In this document: one piece after another, positions 42,396 to 53,234 of the stretch
Position numbering within the stretch: position 1 is the first letter of the stretch
Layout: every line of letters starts with the position of its first letter
Origin: Mesorhabditis belari
Lineage: Eukaryota; Nematoda; Chromadorea; Rhabditida; Rhabditidae
Length of the DNA stretch: 64,000 nucleotides
Assembly (NCBI GenBank): GCA_958450365.1
Contig: CAUEEP010000601.1
Coordinates: forward strand, 62,001 to 126,000
Direction: 5' to 3'
Translations under genes and position numbers: made by a program
The notes under the pieces: generated by a model
Told to the model about the DNA's origin: nothing
The model's input: the letters and a program-made list of their open reading frames with translations, nothing else
Database searches by the model: none

Positions 42396-43476
42396 TTAGC
42401 ACGGAAAGACACAAATTCCATATGGACGAATGGCATCATTTTCCTTGAGAATCCAGTAATCACCAAGGCCAGGCTCACCGTGTTGAGACTTGGGCACAAT
42501 TTCACGACGAGATGGATCGACACGGAGCTGAAACAAAATGAATACTTCCAACAAATCAGTTACTTATTGACTATATTAAAGTCCGTAACAAATCCCACCT
42601 GAACGATCAACTTGTAGCTTTTTCCATTGTGTTCGTAAGGAGATGCATAATAGAGTGCAGTCTTTGGATCAGGAGTGCAGTAGATACCCTGTCCAAACTT
42701 GAAACGCTCGCCTTTTTTCTGCAAATAATAAAATAAAAGCAAATGTATACTCCAAACCAAATCAAGTCCACCACTACGAACAATTTCAGCAGCCCGCGGA
42801 TCCGTTGTTCCATGATAAGCAACTGGCCATTCGCCATCAATAGAGCCGTTCGCACTTTGGCTAAACCAGTAGTTAATAAAATAAAACAAGAAAAATTACC
42901 GCCCAACGTATCCGAGCCAGGCATTGTCCCCATATTTGTCCAGAACATCGAGAGCATAACGCACTGACCCCAGTGGGCGAATGTATTGAGATCCACCCCG
43001 AGAGAATGGTTGCTGATCGGTCAAAATATTCGTGAAATCGTAATTGAACTTTTCGGCAAAGCCTCCTGGGTGCATTTTGTAAACGCTGCATCTTCCTTGC
43101 CGACGTCCCAGCATCAAACGACGAGCAGCACCACGAAAGCGAGCTTTCGTACCTTAAGGATAAAAAGTAAACACTTTGAAAGAAAATTGGCTGGAAATTG
43201 AACTTACCCTTTTCAACCGTTTTCTGAATCGTATTCACATTGAAAAAGAGGTCGCGTGGTTCGACAATCTTTTCAGAATCTGAGTCAGAATCAGAATCAG
43301 AACCCGAGCACGAATACAAAGCCGGATCGGAACCGAGATCTCCCATTGTAAAAGTCCCATTGTTGAGATGATGCATGTGACAGTTGATGCCAGCAAGGAG
43401 AGCTTGGTCTAAACAAAGAAATTTAGTCAATAGCAAAACATGAAATAAGTTTACCATTGATAGAAAGGGACGACAT
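42396..43476 (-). CDS. PARP-like ART paralogue lacking the ubiquitin domain
   Basis: Six exons (43455-43476, 43208-43408, 42900-43152, 42758-42860, 42599-42718, 42396-42527) total 831 nt and 276 residues in frame. The N-terminus corresponds to that of the fusion genes (MSSLSIN) but gains an acidic run (SGSDSDSDSDSE). Where the others carry about 75 residues of ubiquitin there are only about 20 basic residues (KARFRGAARRLMLGRRQGRC), apparently the last ubiquitin strand with LRGGGC changed to GRRQGRC. The linker and ART-like domain are kept ([66 protein letters not shown]). The exon 4 acceptor used by the relatives (TACAG) is TACTG here; an AG six bases further on restores frame. Confidence 0.85.
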
Positions 43477-43526
43477 ATTGAAACCAGTCACCGATTCCGA
43501 GAAGGTAGATCACTGAAAGAAAATTA

Positions 43527-43977
43527 CCGTAATAATTCTAATAGAAGACCATGGTCTTCTAATTTTCAACCCCCCCAAAATTGGTGAGTCAAAAAAGTAG
43601 GTAAAGGTCCCCCACATGAATCAAAAAATTAAAAATAGTTAAAAACTATTTCAAACGATAGCCCTTGCCCCAAAACATGCCAAAAACATGTCTAAAAGTG
43701 AAATTATTTTCTTGCCCGGACTCCATAGAAAATCTTTCAAAAAAATCCATGTAGGGGACCACATGAAATTTTTCCAAAAAGTTATTTTTTAATTTTTTTC
43801 AAAAACTACGTCTCCAATTTTACTGCCGGGGCTAAAATATTACTATCTGGACCCAAATCTTTCATTCTACTTGAACAGAAGTTTTAAAAGGTCCCGATTT
43901 CAAGGGGTCAAGGGGGTGGTCTTCTATTGGAGACTGGTCTTCTATTAGAGACTGGTCTTCTATTAGAATTATTACGG
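43527..43977. mobile_element. 451-bp TA-flanked non-autonomous DNA transposon
   Basis: Inverted ends CCGTAATAATTCTAATAGAA and its complement TTCTATTAGAATTATTACGG are flanked by TA (43525-43526 and 43978-43979). The paralogous promoter near 49560-49575 reads straight through (GAAAGGAAAACAGTTGAAAT) and is the empty site. A tandem ACTGGTCTTCTATTAGAG lies near the right end. It has no coding capacity and sits about 50 bp upstream of the ubiquitin-less ART gene. Confidence 0.85.
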
Positions 43978-44739
43978 TAGTTGAAATTTCTGTTCGATAG
44001 CATTCAAAGCATAAAAAAAGAAGTCTGCTAACAATTCAAAGGGTATATCAAGGATAATTTTAAAACTACTTTTCTCACACCAACTAAAAACTTTCTCAAA
44101 CACTTATTTAGATTGCCACCTCCGTAAATTCCAATTACCTAAAGATTAATCGAACAATCATTAAACCATGAAACAACTGATATTGGATACGCTCCTCGAT
44201 TTCGTGAAGTGGAGCCAACGAATAAGAAAGAAATTATGCGAGTTGTAGTAGACCACAAATCGAGAAACGAAAGTTAAAAAATACGATTCAAACGTCATCT
44301 AGGAGCTATTCATAACCTGCCTATAACTGGGCTTCTAACTGTCCAAAGTGCACTAGAACTATTTTAAAAAGCCAAGATTAACCCACTTAGAAGAAAGTTA
44401 TGGCGAGTTGGGCAAAAAAATTTGGCGCAAAGAAGCGACCCCTATGGCAAGCCAAAAATGCTAATGCAACACATAAATTTGAAAACATTGCTGCTTTTGG
44501 AATTTGGAGAATGAAATAACAAAGATTTCCCTTCGGACGAAAATTTCCTGTACAACTCAAAATATTCAATTGAACAATTGCTTCCCGATAAAAAGTTGAC
44601 CAAATTTATACTTGCAAAATCAACTGAATATTCGAAAAAGCTGTCTATTTAAAAAGCCACGTTCTGGAAAACTTTCAAATTTCTTTTTTGTAGATTTCAC
44701 GGTGCAATATGTAGGTTTCTAACTGTTAAAACTTATTCA

Positions 44740-45693
44740 AATCTTTATTTTCTTTGAAATGTCGTCTTGGGTCGTCAAACGTCGAGCAAAAAGAACTAGA
44801 AAAATTGGGGAGGTAGTCAAATGAGCGTCAATCATTTTAGCGCGCGTTCATTTCAGCGCCGAATCAACCCATTCTGTATATGCATGTTATTTTTGCATTT
44901 TCTGCATGATCTCAAAGTTTTTACTGTATGTTTTTATCTAAATCATCTGAAGATAAAAATAATTCTTGGCAGCAAAATAAACCAAAATAAATCATGAACA
45001 AAACGTTACTTTGACTCCGAGTGTTCCTTTGTCTCGCCACTTCTTGCGCAGTTCACGAGCCTAAGCAAAGAACTATGTTAACTGTAAGCAAATTGTAAAC
45101 GAAAACGGCAAGAAACGGTGAAAAAGCATGCTATTGGGGGAAAATATCATACAACTAGCAAATTTACACATTTTCATCAAAAAAACCTTAAATACGAGCT
45201 AATCTAACAATTTTTTCCGCGCATTTGGTGCCTACTGCCGTGCCCTAGGTCAAATGAGTGAAAAAAGTGTAAAAACAGAAGCAAAACCCTAAAAAAACAT
45301 GCAAAAGCAGCGTAGAAAGCAAAAATATTAAAATTTAGTCGCGCTGAAATGAACGTTTTCCAGTCATTTTTGGCCCGGCGCTTAAATGAACGTTTTTAGG
45401 CCTTTTTAATTTGGCGCTCAAATGATTGTTTTCCAGTCATTTTTGGCACGGCGCTCAAATGAGTGGCGCTGAAATAAGCGTGAGCCAAATCGTTGGCGCT
45501 GAAATGATTGGCGCCCAATTGTTGGCGCTCATTTGACTACCTCCCAAAGATTGAAGGTGAACCCGAAGTTATTGACAGACGCAATTATCCAAAAAGGACT
45601 AGCAGAATTCAAGACCATATTAAAAACTTACCTGGTGAAAGTGAAAGTGTCACGGTGAAAGTGTTAGAATTCTCCGGCCATTCAGAAGTCTAA
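44740..45693 (+). pseudogene. short conserved reading frame interrupted by a transposon
   Basis: If 44808-45545 plus one target copy is ignored, an uninterrupted frame runs from an ATG at about 44759 (MSSWVVKRRAKRTRK) across the insertion point into IEGEPEVIDRRNYPKRTSR and ends VLEFSGHSEV at 45693. The inverted paralogue at 38.6-38.8 kb has a stop in the same frame (KKS then TAG). I do not recognise the protein. It may be an exon of a lost gene carried in the duplicated block, or chance. Confidence 0.35.
44808..45545. mobile_element. 738-bp non-autonomous DNA transposon with 8-bp target duplication
   Basis: The ends are GGGAGGTAGTCAAATGAGCG and its exact complement. Flanks are AAAAATTG (44800-44807) and AAAGATTG (45546-45553), a 7/8 match. 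The inverted paralogue near 38,742 has a single AAAAATTG with no insert, which proves insertion with an 8-bp duplication. Eight-bp duplications occur in hAT and Merlin superfamilies; the GG start would fit Merlin, but no transposase is present. Subterminal repeats of TGGCGCTGAAATGA/GGCGCTCAAATGA cluster near the right end, as transposase-binding sites often do. Confidence 0.88.
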
Positions 45694-45970
45694 CAATGGT
45701 CTCTCAAAACATTTTTTCGACATCAAAAACTTCTTTGGTGGCATTCACCTACTCGAGAGTTCAGGGAGTTTTTCTTGTCTAAATGTGCAAAAATGCCAAG
45801 TAATTTAATGAATCTAGGATTTTTTGATGTGCTCTTTTTAATAAAAAAGAATTCAAACAGTAGCATGCTGCTAATTTAATATTGGATATTGCGATATTGC
45901 GATTTTCTTGGGTGAATTTATTGATGTGAAACGCGGTGTACTTTTGTGTTATAGATAAGGGAAGTATAAG

Positions 45971-46932
45971 TTATTTTGTCATACCCCGTTCTGTTTCTTG
46001 TGTCTGGGCTGTATGGAGGAGCTGAGATAAGTTGAACACGATTTGCTTTGAATCATCCTGGAAGACGAGCTTTTCCACCATTTGCGAGACTGACGAGACC
46101 CGGCCCATTAGCAATTGGCTCTTGTGGCAAGGCGCATTATCCTGATAAAGCAGCCATCCAGGACCCATTTTTGCAATTGAAAATGGCAGAAGATGATTCT
46201 GGAGAAGTGATTTGCAGCCTTCAGCATTGAGCGTTGAGTTTAGTAGCACTAGCGGACCTGGTGAATTTCTCGACATTGCACCTGAAAAACAGTTGAGAGT
46301 GTGCACCATGAAAGTAGCCCTTACCCCAAAGCATGATTGATCCTTGGCCAAATTTCACGGTTGGTCGCACATATCTGATGTTGTACCGCTTTCCTATTGG
46401 TCTTCTGATGTTGTACCGCTTTCCTATTGGTCTTCTGATCAAGTGGTTGCCATCCGGGAGAAAAAGATTGACTTTTGACTCATCAGTAAAAATCACATTT
46501 GCCCAATCATTTGTCGTCCAGGAAGCATACTTCTTTGCAAACTCCAAGCGAATCTTCCGATGCTTGGCATCGGCAGGGCTTCTTGGCTGCGCTTCTCGTC
46601 ACCAACCCACCACGAATCAAGCGTCGGCTCACTGTCATTCGTGATACATCCTTGCCGAATTGACTTTTCATCATGACGACTCCATCGCTCGCATTGAGAT
46701 CCTTGTTATTTTTGTGAGCTTTGACGAGCGCTTTATCCTCTCTGGGTGTTGTAATTGGTGGACGGCCTGATTTTGAAGCTCGGTGAACAGATCCAGTCGT
46801 TTTGAACGTCCCGACAATTACAGATACCGTTTTTTCACTGCATTTGAAGAGAGCTGCCACATCTTTCCTCTGAATTCCTCTATCTCGCGCTTCCACATTT
46901 TTTTCTTTGTCCCGAGTCCAGTGTCCAGGCAT
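45971..46932 (-). pseudogene. Tc1-like transposase, frameshifted
   Basis: The minus strand first encodes a paired-like DNA-binding region (GIQRKDVAALFKCSEKTVS, GRPPITTPREDKAL, SRMTVSRRL). After a frame change near 46530 come WANVIFTDESKVNLF (first catalytic Asp) and FGQGSIMLWG, and in a third frame WLLYQDNAPCHKS (second Asp). The third acidic residue and the usual PDLNPIE region are not seen. A perfect 30-bp tandem duplication (46370-46430) repeats RRPIGKRYNI. It cannot encode active transposase. Confidence 0.88.
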
Positions 46933-47007
46933 CTAAAAAAATAATTTTTTGTTATATAAAAAGAAAATAAAAACAAAAACAAACAAAAAAAGCAAAATAC
47001 TTCAAAT

Positions 47008-47227
47008 GTTACAAGACTTTTGAGCATCAAAAATAGGCCCGTTTTTTGTTTTTACTTGTTTTTCCTAATTTTTGTTAATCGTTTCAATAAAGTTTTTCTT
47101 ACATATAAAAATAGAAATTTTTGACAACTGAAAACCAAAAACTGTTTGAGAATTCGCCTCTTTGCAAAAAGTTATTACACTTTGAAATTTGCTAAACTGG
47201 ATGTTACAAAACTTTTGTGCATGACTG
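47008..47227 (-). mobile_element. right terminal inverted repeat of the Tc1-like element (IR/DR type)
   Basis: The outer end reads, on the minus strand, CAGTCATGCACAAAAGTTTT with TA outside (47228-47229). A related inner copy (GATGCTCAAAAGTCTTGTAA) lies at about 47008-47030, about 190 bp inward, the arrangement of IR/DR Tc1 elements. No matching left end was found near 45.7-45.97 kb, so that end is lost. Confidence 0.75.
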
Positions 47228-47600
47228 TAGTTTCTTCCATGTAAAAACACAACCCATGCAAAATTTCTGGTCATTTCGCTCATCCAAAGTACTTTATCGT
47301 ACAAAAAACGTTTTATCAGCTGTCAAAAAATTATAGACGCACTTTTCTTTTATAAAGAAAAAGTTAACAGAAATAAAAATAACAACGAAAATAACACCTA
47401 AATACTTTTTCGTTCATAATTATCCAGCCACATTCATCAAGCACCCCAATGTGTACTTCTTTAACGCAATGGATTTATCTAGTGAATGTAACTGAAATGA
47501 CGAAGGTATTTATGTGCAAAATGGAAGTCATCATAACAAATTTGTAAAGTTATAACAAATTGGGCTGTATGTGCAAAGCGAAAAAACAAATTACAAGTTA

Positions 47601-48004
47601 TCAAAGGAGAACACAAATTCCATAAGCACGATTGGCATCATTCTCTTTGGCGATCCAGTAGTCATCAAGATCGGCAACGCTGTGTTTCGACTTGGGCACA
47701 ATTTCACGACGAGCTGGATCAATCCCAATCAACTTGTAGGTTCTTCCATCGTAGTGATAAGTCGATGCGTAAGCAAGAGTAGTCTTTGGACCAGGAGAGC
47801 AGTAGATGCCGTAAGCATAAGCAAAGCGTACCCTTTTTGCCTAAAAGAAATACAAGTTAGATAAACTCCAATATGAAAAACCAAAACAAGTCCACCACTT
47901 CGAACAATTCCTACAGCACGTGGATCTGTTGTCCCACGGTAAGCGACTAGCCATTCATTTGGGGCAAAATTCTGGCCACTTAGGTAATTAATATCAATAT
48001 ACAT
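47601..48004 (-). CDS. stand-alone ART-like domain protein, copy 1
   Basis: Two exons (47882-48004, 47601-47840) encode 120 residues corresponding only to the C-terminal half of the fusion family: MYIDINYLSGQNFAPNEW, AYRGTTDPRAVGIVRSGG, FAYAYGIYCSPGPKTTLAYA and ANRAYGICVLL. Compared with its inverted twin at 57774-58177 the key His of the YHGT motif is Arg here, so enzymatic activity is doubtful. A short variant lacking the bases for VQARVD joins the last two family exons ([18 protein letters not shown]), meaning one intron was lost precisely or the piece derives from spliced RNA. It may be a functional small protein or an early pseudogene. Confidence 0.7.
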
Positions 48005-48194
48005 CTTAGATATTTCAGTGGATTTCCTTTCAGCTTAACCACTACAATTAGCGCCTTTTGTATAATAATATATAGTTTATCCACCAAATAAAGTGATCCA
48101 ATGAATGGCATATTAGAATAGTTGAAAGTTAAGCTTGCAAAATATCAACGTATGCAAAAATTGTGCATCTCACAGATCAAAAAGTAGTTTCTAA

Positions 48195-49521
48195 TTAACA
48201 CGGAAAGACACAAATTCCGTATGGACGAATGGCGTCATTTTCCTTGGCAATCCAGTAGTCATCAAGGCCAGGAACACAGTGTTTCGATTTGGGCACAATT
48301 TCACGACGAGATGGATCGACACGAGCCTGAAACAAAACTAATAAAGTATTTCCAAGAAATAATTTTGAGTTGTTATTTATCGTTTGTATGTGGATGTGTA
48401 CGACTAAGAAGTATGTAACAAATACCACCTGAACAATCAACTTGTAGGTTTTTCCATCGTGTTTGTAAGTCGATGCATAAGCGAGTGCAGTCTTTGGATC
48501 AGGAGTGCAGTAAATGCCATGACCAAAAGCAAAGCGCTTTCCTTTCTCCTAGAAGAATATTTTGTAAAAAGGATCCCCGATTACCCACTATTTATTCAAA
48601 AGCCAAAATAACAAACCAAATCAAGTCCACCACTACGAACAATTTCAGCAGCACGCGGATCCGTTGTTCCATGATAAGCCACTGGCCATTCGCCATCAAT
48701 AGAGCTGTTCGCACCTTGGCTAAACCTGTAGTTAACAAAATAAAACAGGAGAAAAATTACCGGCGAAGAGTTCCAAACCAAACATTGTCTCCATATTTGT
48801 CAAGAACAGCGAGAGCATAACGCTTTGATCCAAGTGGACGAGTGTAGAGAGCTCCACCACGAGAGAATGATTGCTGATCGATCAAAATATTCGTGAAATC
48901 GTAATTGAACTTCTCGGCAAAGCATTCCTTGTGCATTTGATAAGCGATACATCCTCCTCCTCGAAGTCTCAGCATCAAATGAATAGTATATTCATTTTGG
49001 ATATTGTATTCACTCAAAGTCCTTCCATCCTCCAATTGACCTGTAGCAAAAATGAGACGTTGTTGATCGGGAGGAATTCCTTCTTTGTCTTGAATAAGCA
49101 TCTTCAGCTCTTCGACAGTGTAATCCCGATTTATCATGAGACTGATTGTCTTTCCCGTCAATGTCTTTACAAAGATATTCATATTATTTGGTTGATGCTT
49201 TGCGCGAATCTCTTGGACCGACATCTTCGACACAGCAGCTAAAATGAAAAATACTTTATCGTTACCACGTGGTCATGTCCGAAAACCCGTACTTTAAAAA
49301 TTGAGATCTTACCTTTTTCAACTGTACTCACATCGAAAAAGAGCTCGCGCGGTTCGACAATCATACCAGCGGCAATGGCTTCTGGATTTGGATCAAAGGG
49401 CTTGTTTTTGAGGCGACACATATGATAGTTGATACCAACACGGAGAGCTTCATCTAAACAAGAAAAATTTGCCAATATTAAAACATCAAATAAGTTCACC
49501 TTCAATCGAGAGCATTGGCAT
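48195..49521 (-). CDS. ubiquitin-like / PARP-like ART fusion, copy 2 (intact)
   Basis: Six exons (49500-49521, 49313-49453, 48761-49238, 48617-48725, 48429-48548, 48195-48326) sum to 1002 nt, 333 residues, the same structure as 39550-40875. Its ubiquitin-like domain is the closest of the three to true ubiquitin ([41 protein letters not shown]). Lys48 is Gly, Lys63 is Asn and Lys29 is Leu, while Lys6, 11, 27 and 33 are kept. The ART-like motifs are intact ([42 protein letters not shown]). It lies downstream of DPAGT1 on the same strand. Confidence 0.88.
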
Positions 49522-50297
49522 ATTGAAAACAGCTACTGATTTCAAGGAGGTGGATCACTGAAAGGAAAACAGTTGAAATTTCTGTCTGGTGGCCATCAAT
49601 ACATCAAATAACAAGCTGCTAATAACTTAAAAACGAAAATTAAGAAAGCAATTGTACGAATACCTATTTAAAACACCTAAAAACCCAAAAGTGCACTAGA
49701 ACTATTTTAAAAAGCCAAGATTAACCCACTTAGAAGAAAGTTATGGCGAGTTGGGCCAAAAAGTTTGGCGCAAAGTAGTCACCCCGTGAAATTGTCTAAG
49801 CAAGCTAAAAACGCTAGTGCAACACATAAATTTGGAAACATTGCTTCGGTATTTGGAGAATGAAATGACAAACGATTCCCCTTCCGACGAAAATTTCCTG
49901 TACAACTCAAAATATTCAATTGAACAATTACTTCCCGGTAAAAAGTTGACCGGAAAACGAAAATTAGGAAAGCAATTGTACGAATACCTTTTTACAACAC
50001 CCAAAAACTCTTTCAACCACTTATTTGGGTTACCACCTCCGTAAATTCAAAATATTGGGATTAAAACCCTCCATCAAGATCATTAAGAACACTTCACCCG
50101 AATCAAATAAAATATCGTGTAAACTCCAACAATAACAATAAAAGAACATATTATGCAACATTATGATCGACAATCACGATAATCTAAAACACTAATAAAA
50201 TAAACAAAAGAGATTACCATAAAATCACATATAAACTTTAAAAAAATGTTCGATTAAACTAAAATTCCTAGAAACAGCAGAATCTCATCCAAATTTC

Positions 50298-53042
50298 TTA
50301 CAAAACAACATCGTACAGTATTCGAGCCAAAAAGAAGCGAATTATGAAAGCGAGAATCGACGAGAATACTTGTAACAACAGCAGCAATTTGGTGAGAGTG
50401 CCTGAAATCATGGAAATCACTTTTATTCGCTTTGTCTATTAACTTTCCGTCAACAAAACTCACCCTCGCGCACTGGTCCAACAAACTTCAGCACCAAGTT
50501 GATCACCGTGAAGTTGTTGAGCCGAATCCATCTAAAAAAAAGAGTCGTTGAGCTTTACTATATATTACTATAAAGGCTTATTCCTTACTTTTCTCCATCG
50601 TTGTTGAAATCTTCCTTGAATAGAAGGCCAATCGTCGACAAAATCGTCACTACCCATTGCCCGAATCGGTCTAGTTCGGATTTCTAGAAATCAAATGAAA
50701 TAAAATCAAATGTATTCATTCGAAAACCCACCTTAAATTCGGCAAAACTCATCCCGACTGTGTCTGTCTTAGAATCGAATTTGGGTAATCGATGTCTCGG
50801 GCAAGGTACAAGATGGAAAAGTTGAGGAGTCGAATATATAAAATTGAATGCCTTAAATGATATTATCGTTGTAATAAAAGCTTTTAACTAACCTGTGGAA
50901 TAAAGAAAAGCATCGCCGTTTTTGAGAAATGTCCGAGAATTGCCACTACAGCCAACGTCATGCCCGCCCAATAACAGTACGTGTCACCAACGAAAACGCG
51001 AGCCGGATACTAAAAGTCAATAAATGAAGGTAAACCTGATAAAATTAGCTACCTTATTGAAGTTATAGAGGATCAACGATGTTGTGATGAATGGTAACAA
51101 AAAGTAGATTGACAACCAATTGTACCAACATTCGATCGGATCTTGAAGGCGATATAGCTAAATAAGTGATTGTAAATTATTGAAACACACCAACAAACCT
51201 GTATGACATTGTATAAAGTGATCGATGAAGCAATGACGAGACTTTGACCGACCTAAATGAAAATGAGCTCTTTCCACTTAATCGTTTAACCTCCAATCCG
51301 TTGATTCCCGCGTAAATATTGATCGAATTTGTGCAGAAGACAATCACCATTCCCATGAAAACGTAGTAGAGCAAATTGATGTCAAGGGAAGTTGTCATCT
51401 AAACCAAAATATTGTTGACCATAAAAAGTTAAAACTTTACCTCAAATCCAAGAAATGAAACAATGGAACGAGCAATCTTCGGCACAACAATCGTCGTCGA
51501 GCTGCCTGAATTAAAACTAAAAGATCATTTTGAATGAATCAAATCACCTTGTACATAGTAGACCATCAAAACCGGTAATGATGAAAGCGTTGGGAAAAGC
51601 AACTTGTGACGCCATCTAAAGAACATCTAAAGAATAACGGTATTCAAAAAAAGCTACCGTTAGCATTTACAAGCTCATCAATCAGTAAACTTTAATCGGT
51701 TTACATATCTGACAATCTAATTTGCATTTCACACCAACGCTCTCCATAAAAATCATTTCACTAACTACTTTTGCCGAATTTGTTTCCTAACACACGATTC
51801 CTACAAAGGTTGGTTTTTTTTCTTATTTGAAAACTTTTTACTTGCTTAGCTTAGTTTTAATTGTTTTGTTTATTGTTTATAAGATTAGTCTTTATTGTTT
51901 CATTGGATGTTTAGCATTTTAAATACTAGTTTCTTTGAACTTTGCCAAATCTTTCCTTTTTAGCAGTCGCAACATGGTTAATGTGGATGATCTTTGTGTA
52001 CGTGGCCGCAATCTCTCATTCAATCATCAAATGTGGTGGCGATAAGGGCAAGAAGGATCCACTACCCAACAAATCACAGTCACCACCGGTAATTGATTCA
52101 ATTTTACTTTGAAATCTATGAAGCAGTATGCCGATGGGTAACTGACCCAAAAAATCAAAAAATGCATTGCCTGTAACTTGTTTTTATTTTAGCCAGCAGC
52201 AAAGGAAAAACCAGCGGCATCAAAACCGGAAGGAGGCGCCGAAGGAGCAGGGTCGGTTAATTTAATGCTTAAACTTGTAACTCTAGTAACGTTGATTGTC
52301 TTTTTCATTCAACAATTCTTCATTTTAGATACGGGTAATGTCCAGACATGACACCCGAAGAATTGGCAAAGATTGCCAATCAAAAATAGACGAACGAGTG
52401 GATGAGATGTCGCCAAGAAATAAATTCCTATCTCTTTGTCACCACTCACTTTTTTTATCAATGAATAAAGGGGTTGATTTGAGTGAAAATTTGAGGAATC
52501 TTGTTTTACAACTTCTAAACTAACCTCAAATCAAGCATATCATCGGCGAAACCCAATAAAATTGCTGTGCAAATCGAGATGATCGCCGAGAGGAAGGCCA
52601 AGAATTTGTCGTGCGGGAATAAACGCCTAAAAATTCAATTTATATAGTTTTATACAATTTTTCCATTAAGAATATCATAAAAACTGACTCTGTGTATGTC
52701 CATTCGAGAAAGGGAAATGGTATGAAGATGAACATGATAATAAGATAAACGGCTGCAGTGATGACACCCATCGGCTCGGGAATTGGAGCGTTGCTCACCT
52801 AAAAATAATAAAGATACAGGTTAACATTAAAACAAAACTAATTGACCTATTTCACTATTGCCATTGCTTATGACCTATTGCTTTCTTCTTAATAAACCAA
52901 AACTGATCCAAACCTTGCATTGATCGTTTCCATAGTGCCCACGTTGAATGAAGATTGGAATGTATTCTTGTATCAGCTTCAACGAGACGAAACCACCCAA
53001 AAGGCTCAGCAAACAGTTCGTTGTAATCGTGAAAAGGCTCAT
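50298..53042 (-). CDS. DPAGT1: DPAGT1, UDP-GlcNAc:dolichyl-phosphate GlcNAc-1-P transferase (intact copy)
   Basis: Thirteen exons (52914-53042, 52689-52798, 52525-52626, 51548-51615, 51441-51505, 51291-51398, 51199-51252, 51053-51157, 50893-51009, 50732-50851, 50589-50683, 50464-50531, 50298-50401) join in phase without stops. The enzyme makes dolichyl-PP-GlcNAc, the first step of N-glycan precursor synthesis in the ER membrane. Family landmarks: [58 protein letters not shown] and [13 protein letters not shown]. It is a multi-pass membrane protein of about 400 residues. Intron 3 (909 bp) contains a small gene on the opposite strand. Two truncated copies (37331-38590, 54605-55806) surround it, so this is the only complete one in the window. 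Confidence 0.95.
51981..52338 (+). CDS. small membrane/secreted protein nested in DPAGT1 intron 3
   Basis: Exons 51981-52088, 52193-52251 and 52329-52338 encode [20 protein letters not shown] (a short hydrophobic or signal segment), [16 protein letters not shown] and a Pro/Ala/Lys/Glu-rich tail ending GAGYG. In the truncated copy at about 37.92-38.16 kb the third exon reads on as [19 protein letters not shown] before its stop. Here GAGCAA has become GGGTAA, so this copy ends 17 codons earlier. The family is not recognised. The gene runs antisense to DPAGT1. Confidence 0.6.
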
Positions 53043-53234
53043 TCTAAATGGAAAACATCATGGAAAACATCATGGAAAACATCACGAGAAGCTTGAAGTT
53101 GACAAATGAAACTAGAGCAAAAAGATGAAATAATATGAATAGTAACCTTTCGTAAGTTTGGAAAAATGAAGTTATCTTTGTCTTGCTCATTTGTGTAAGA
53201 AATTAGCGAAGTCAAATATAATGTGCACCTTTCA

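Larger units (their letters stand above)
47450..51955. repeat. left arm of a large inverted duplication
   Basis: Contains, read on the minus strand, DPAGT1 exons 4-13, the fusion gene and the ART-only gene, in the same order as 54272-58322 read on the plus strand. Homology starts at the sequence next to AAATACTAGTTTCTTTGAAC (about 51930) and ends around CAATGTGTACTTCTTTAACG (about 47448). The two arms differ by many substitutions and indels, so this is real duplication rather than an assembly mirror. Confidence 0.88.

Noticed and set aside
49817..50044. 75-codon plus-strand ORF (NLETLLRYLENEM, KKLTGKRKLGKQLYE).
   Set aside because: It looks protein-like, but in the parallel block at 44.46-44.65 kb and the promoters at 39.3 and 56.1 kb the frame is broken; no splice context. 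Kept only as a weak possibility.
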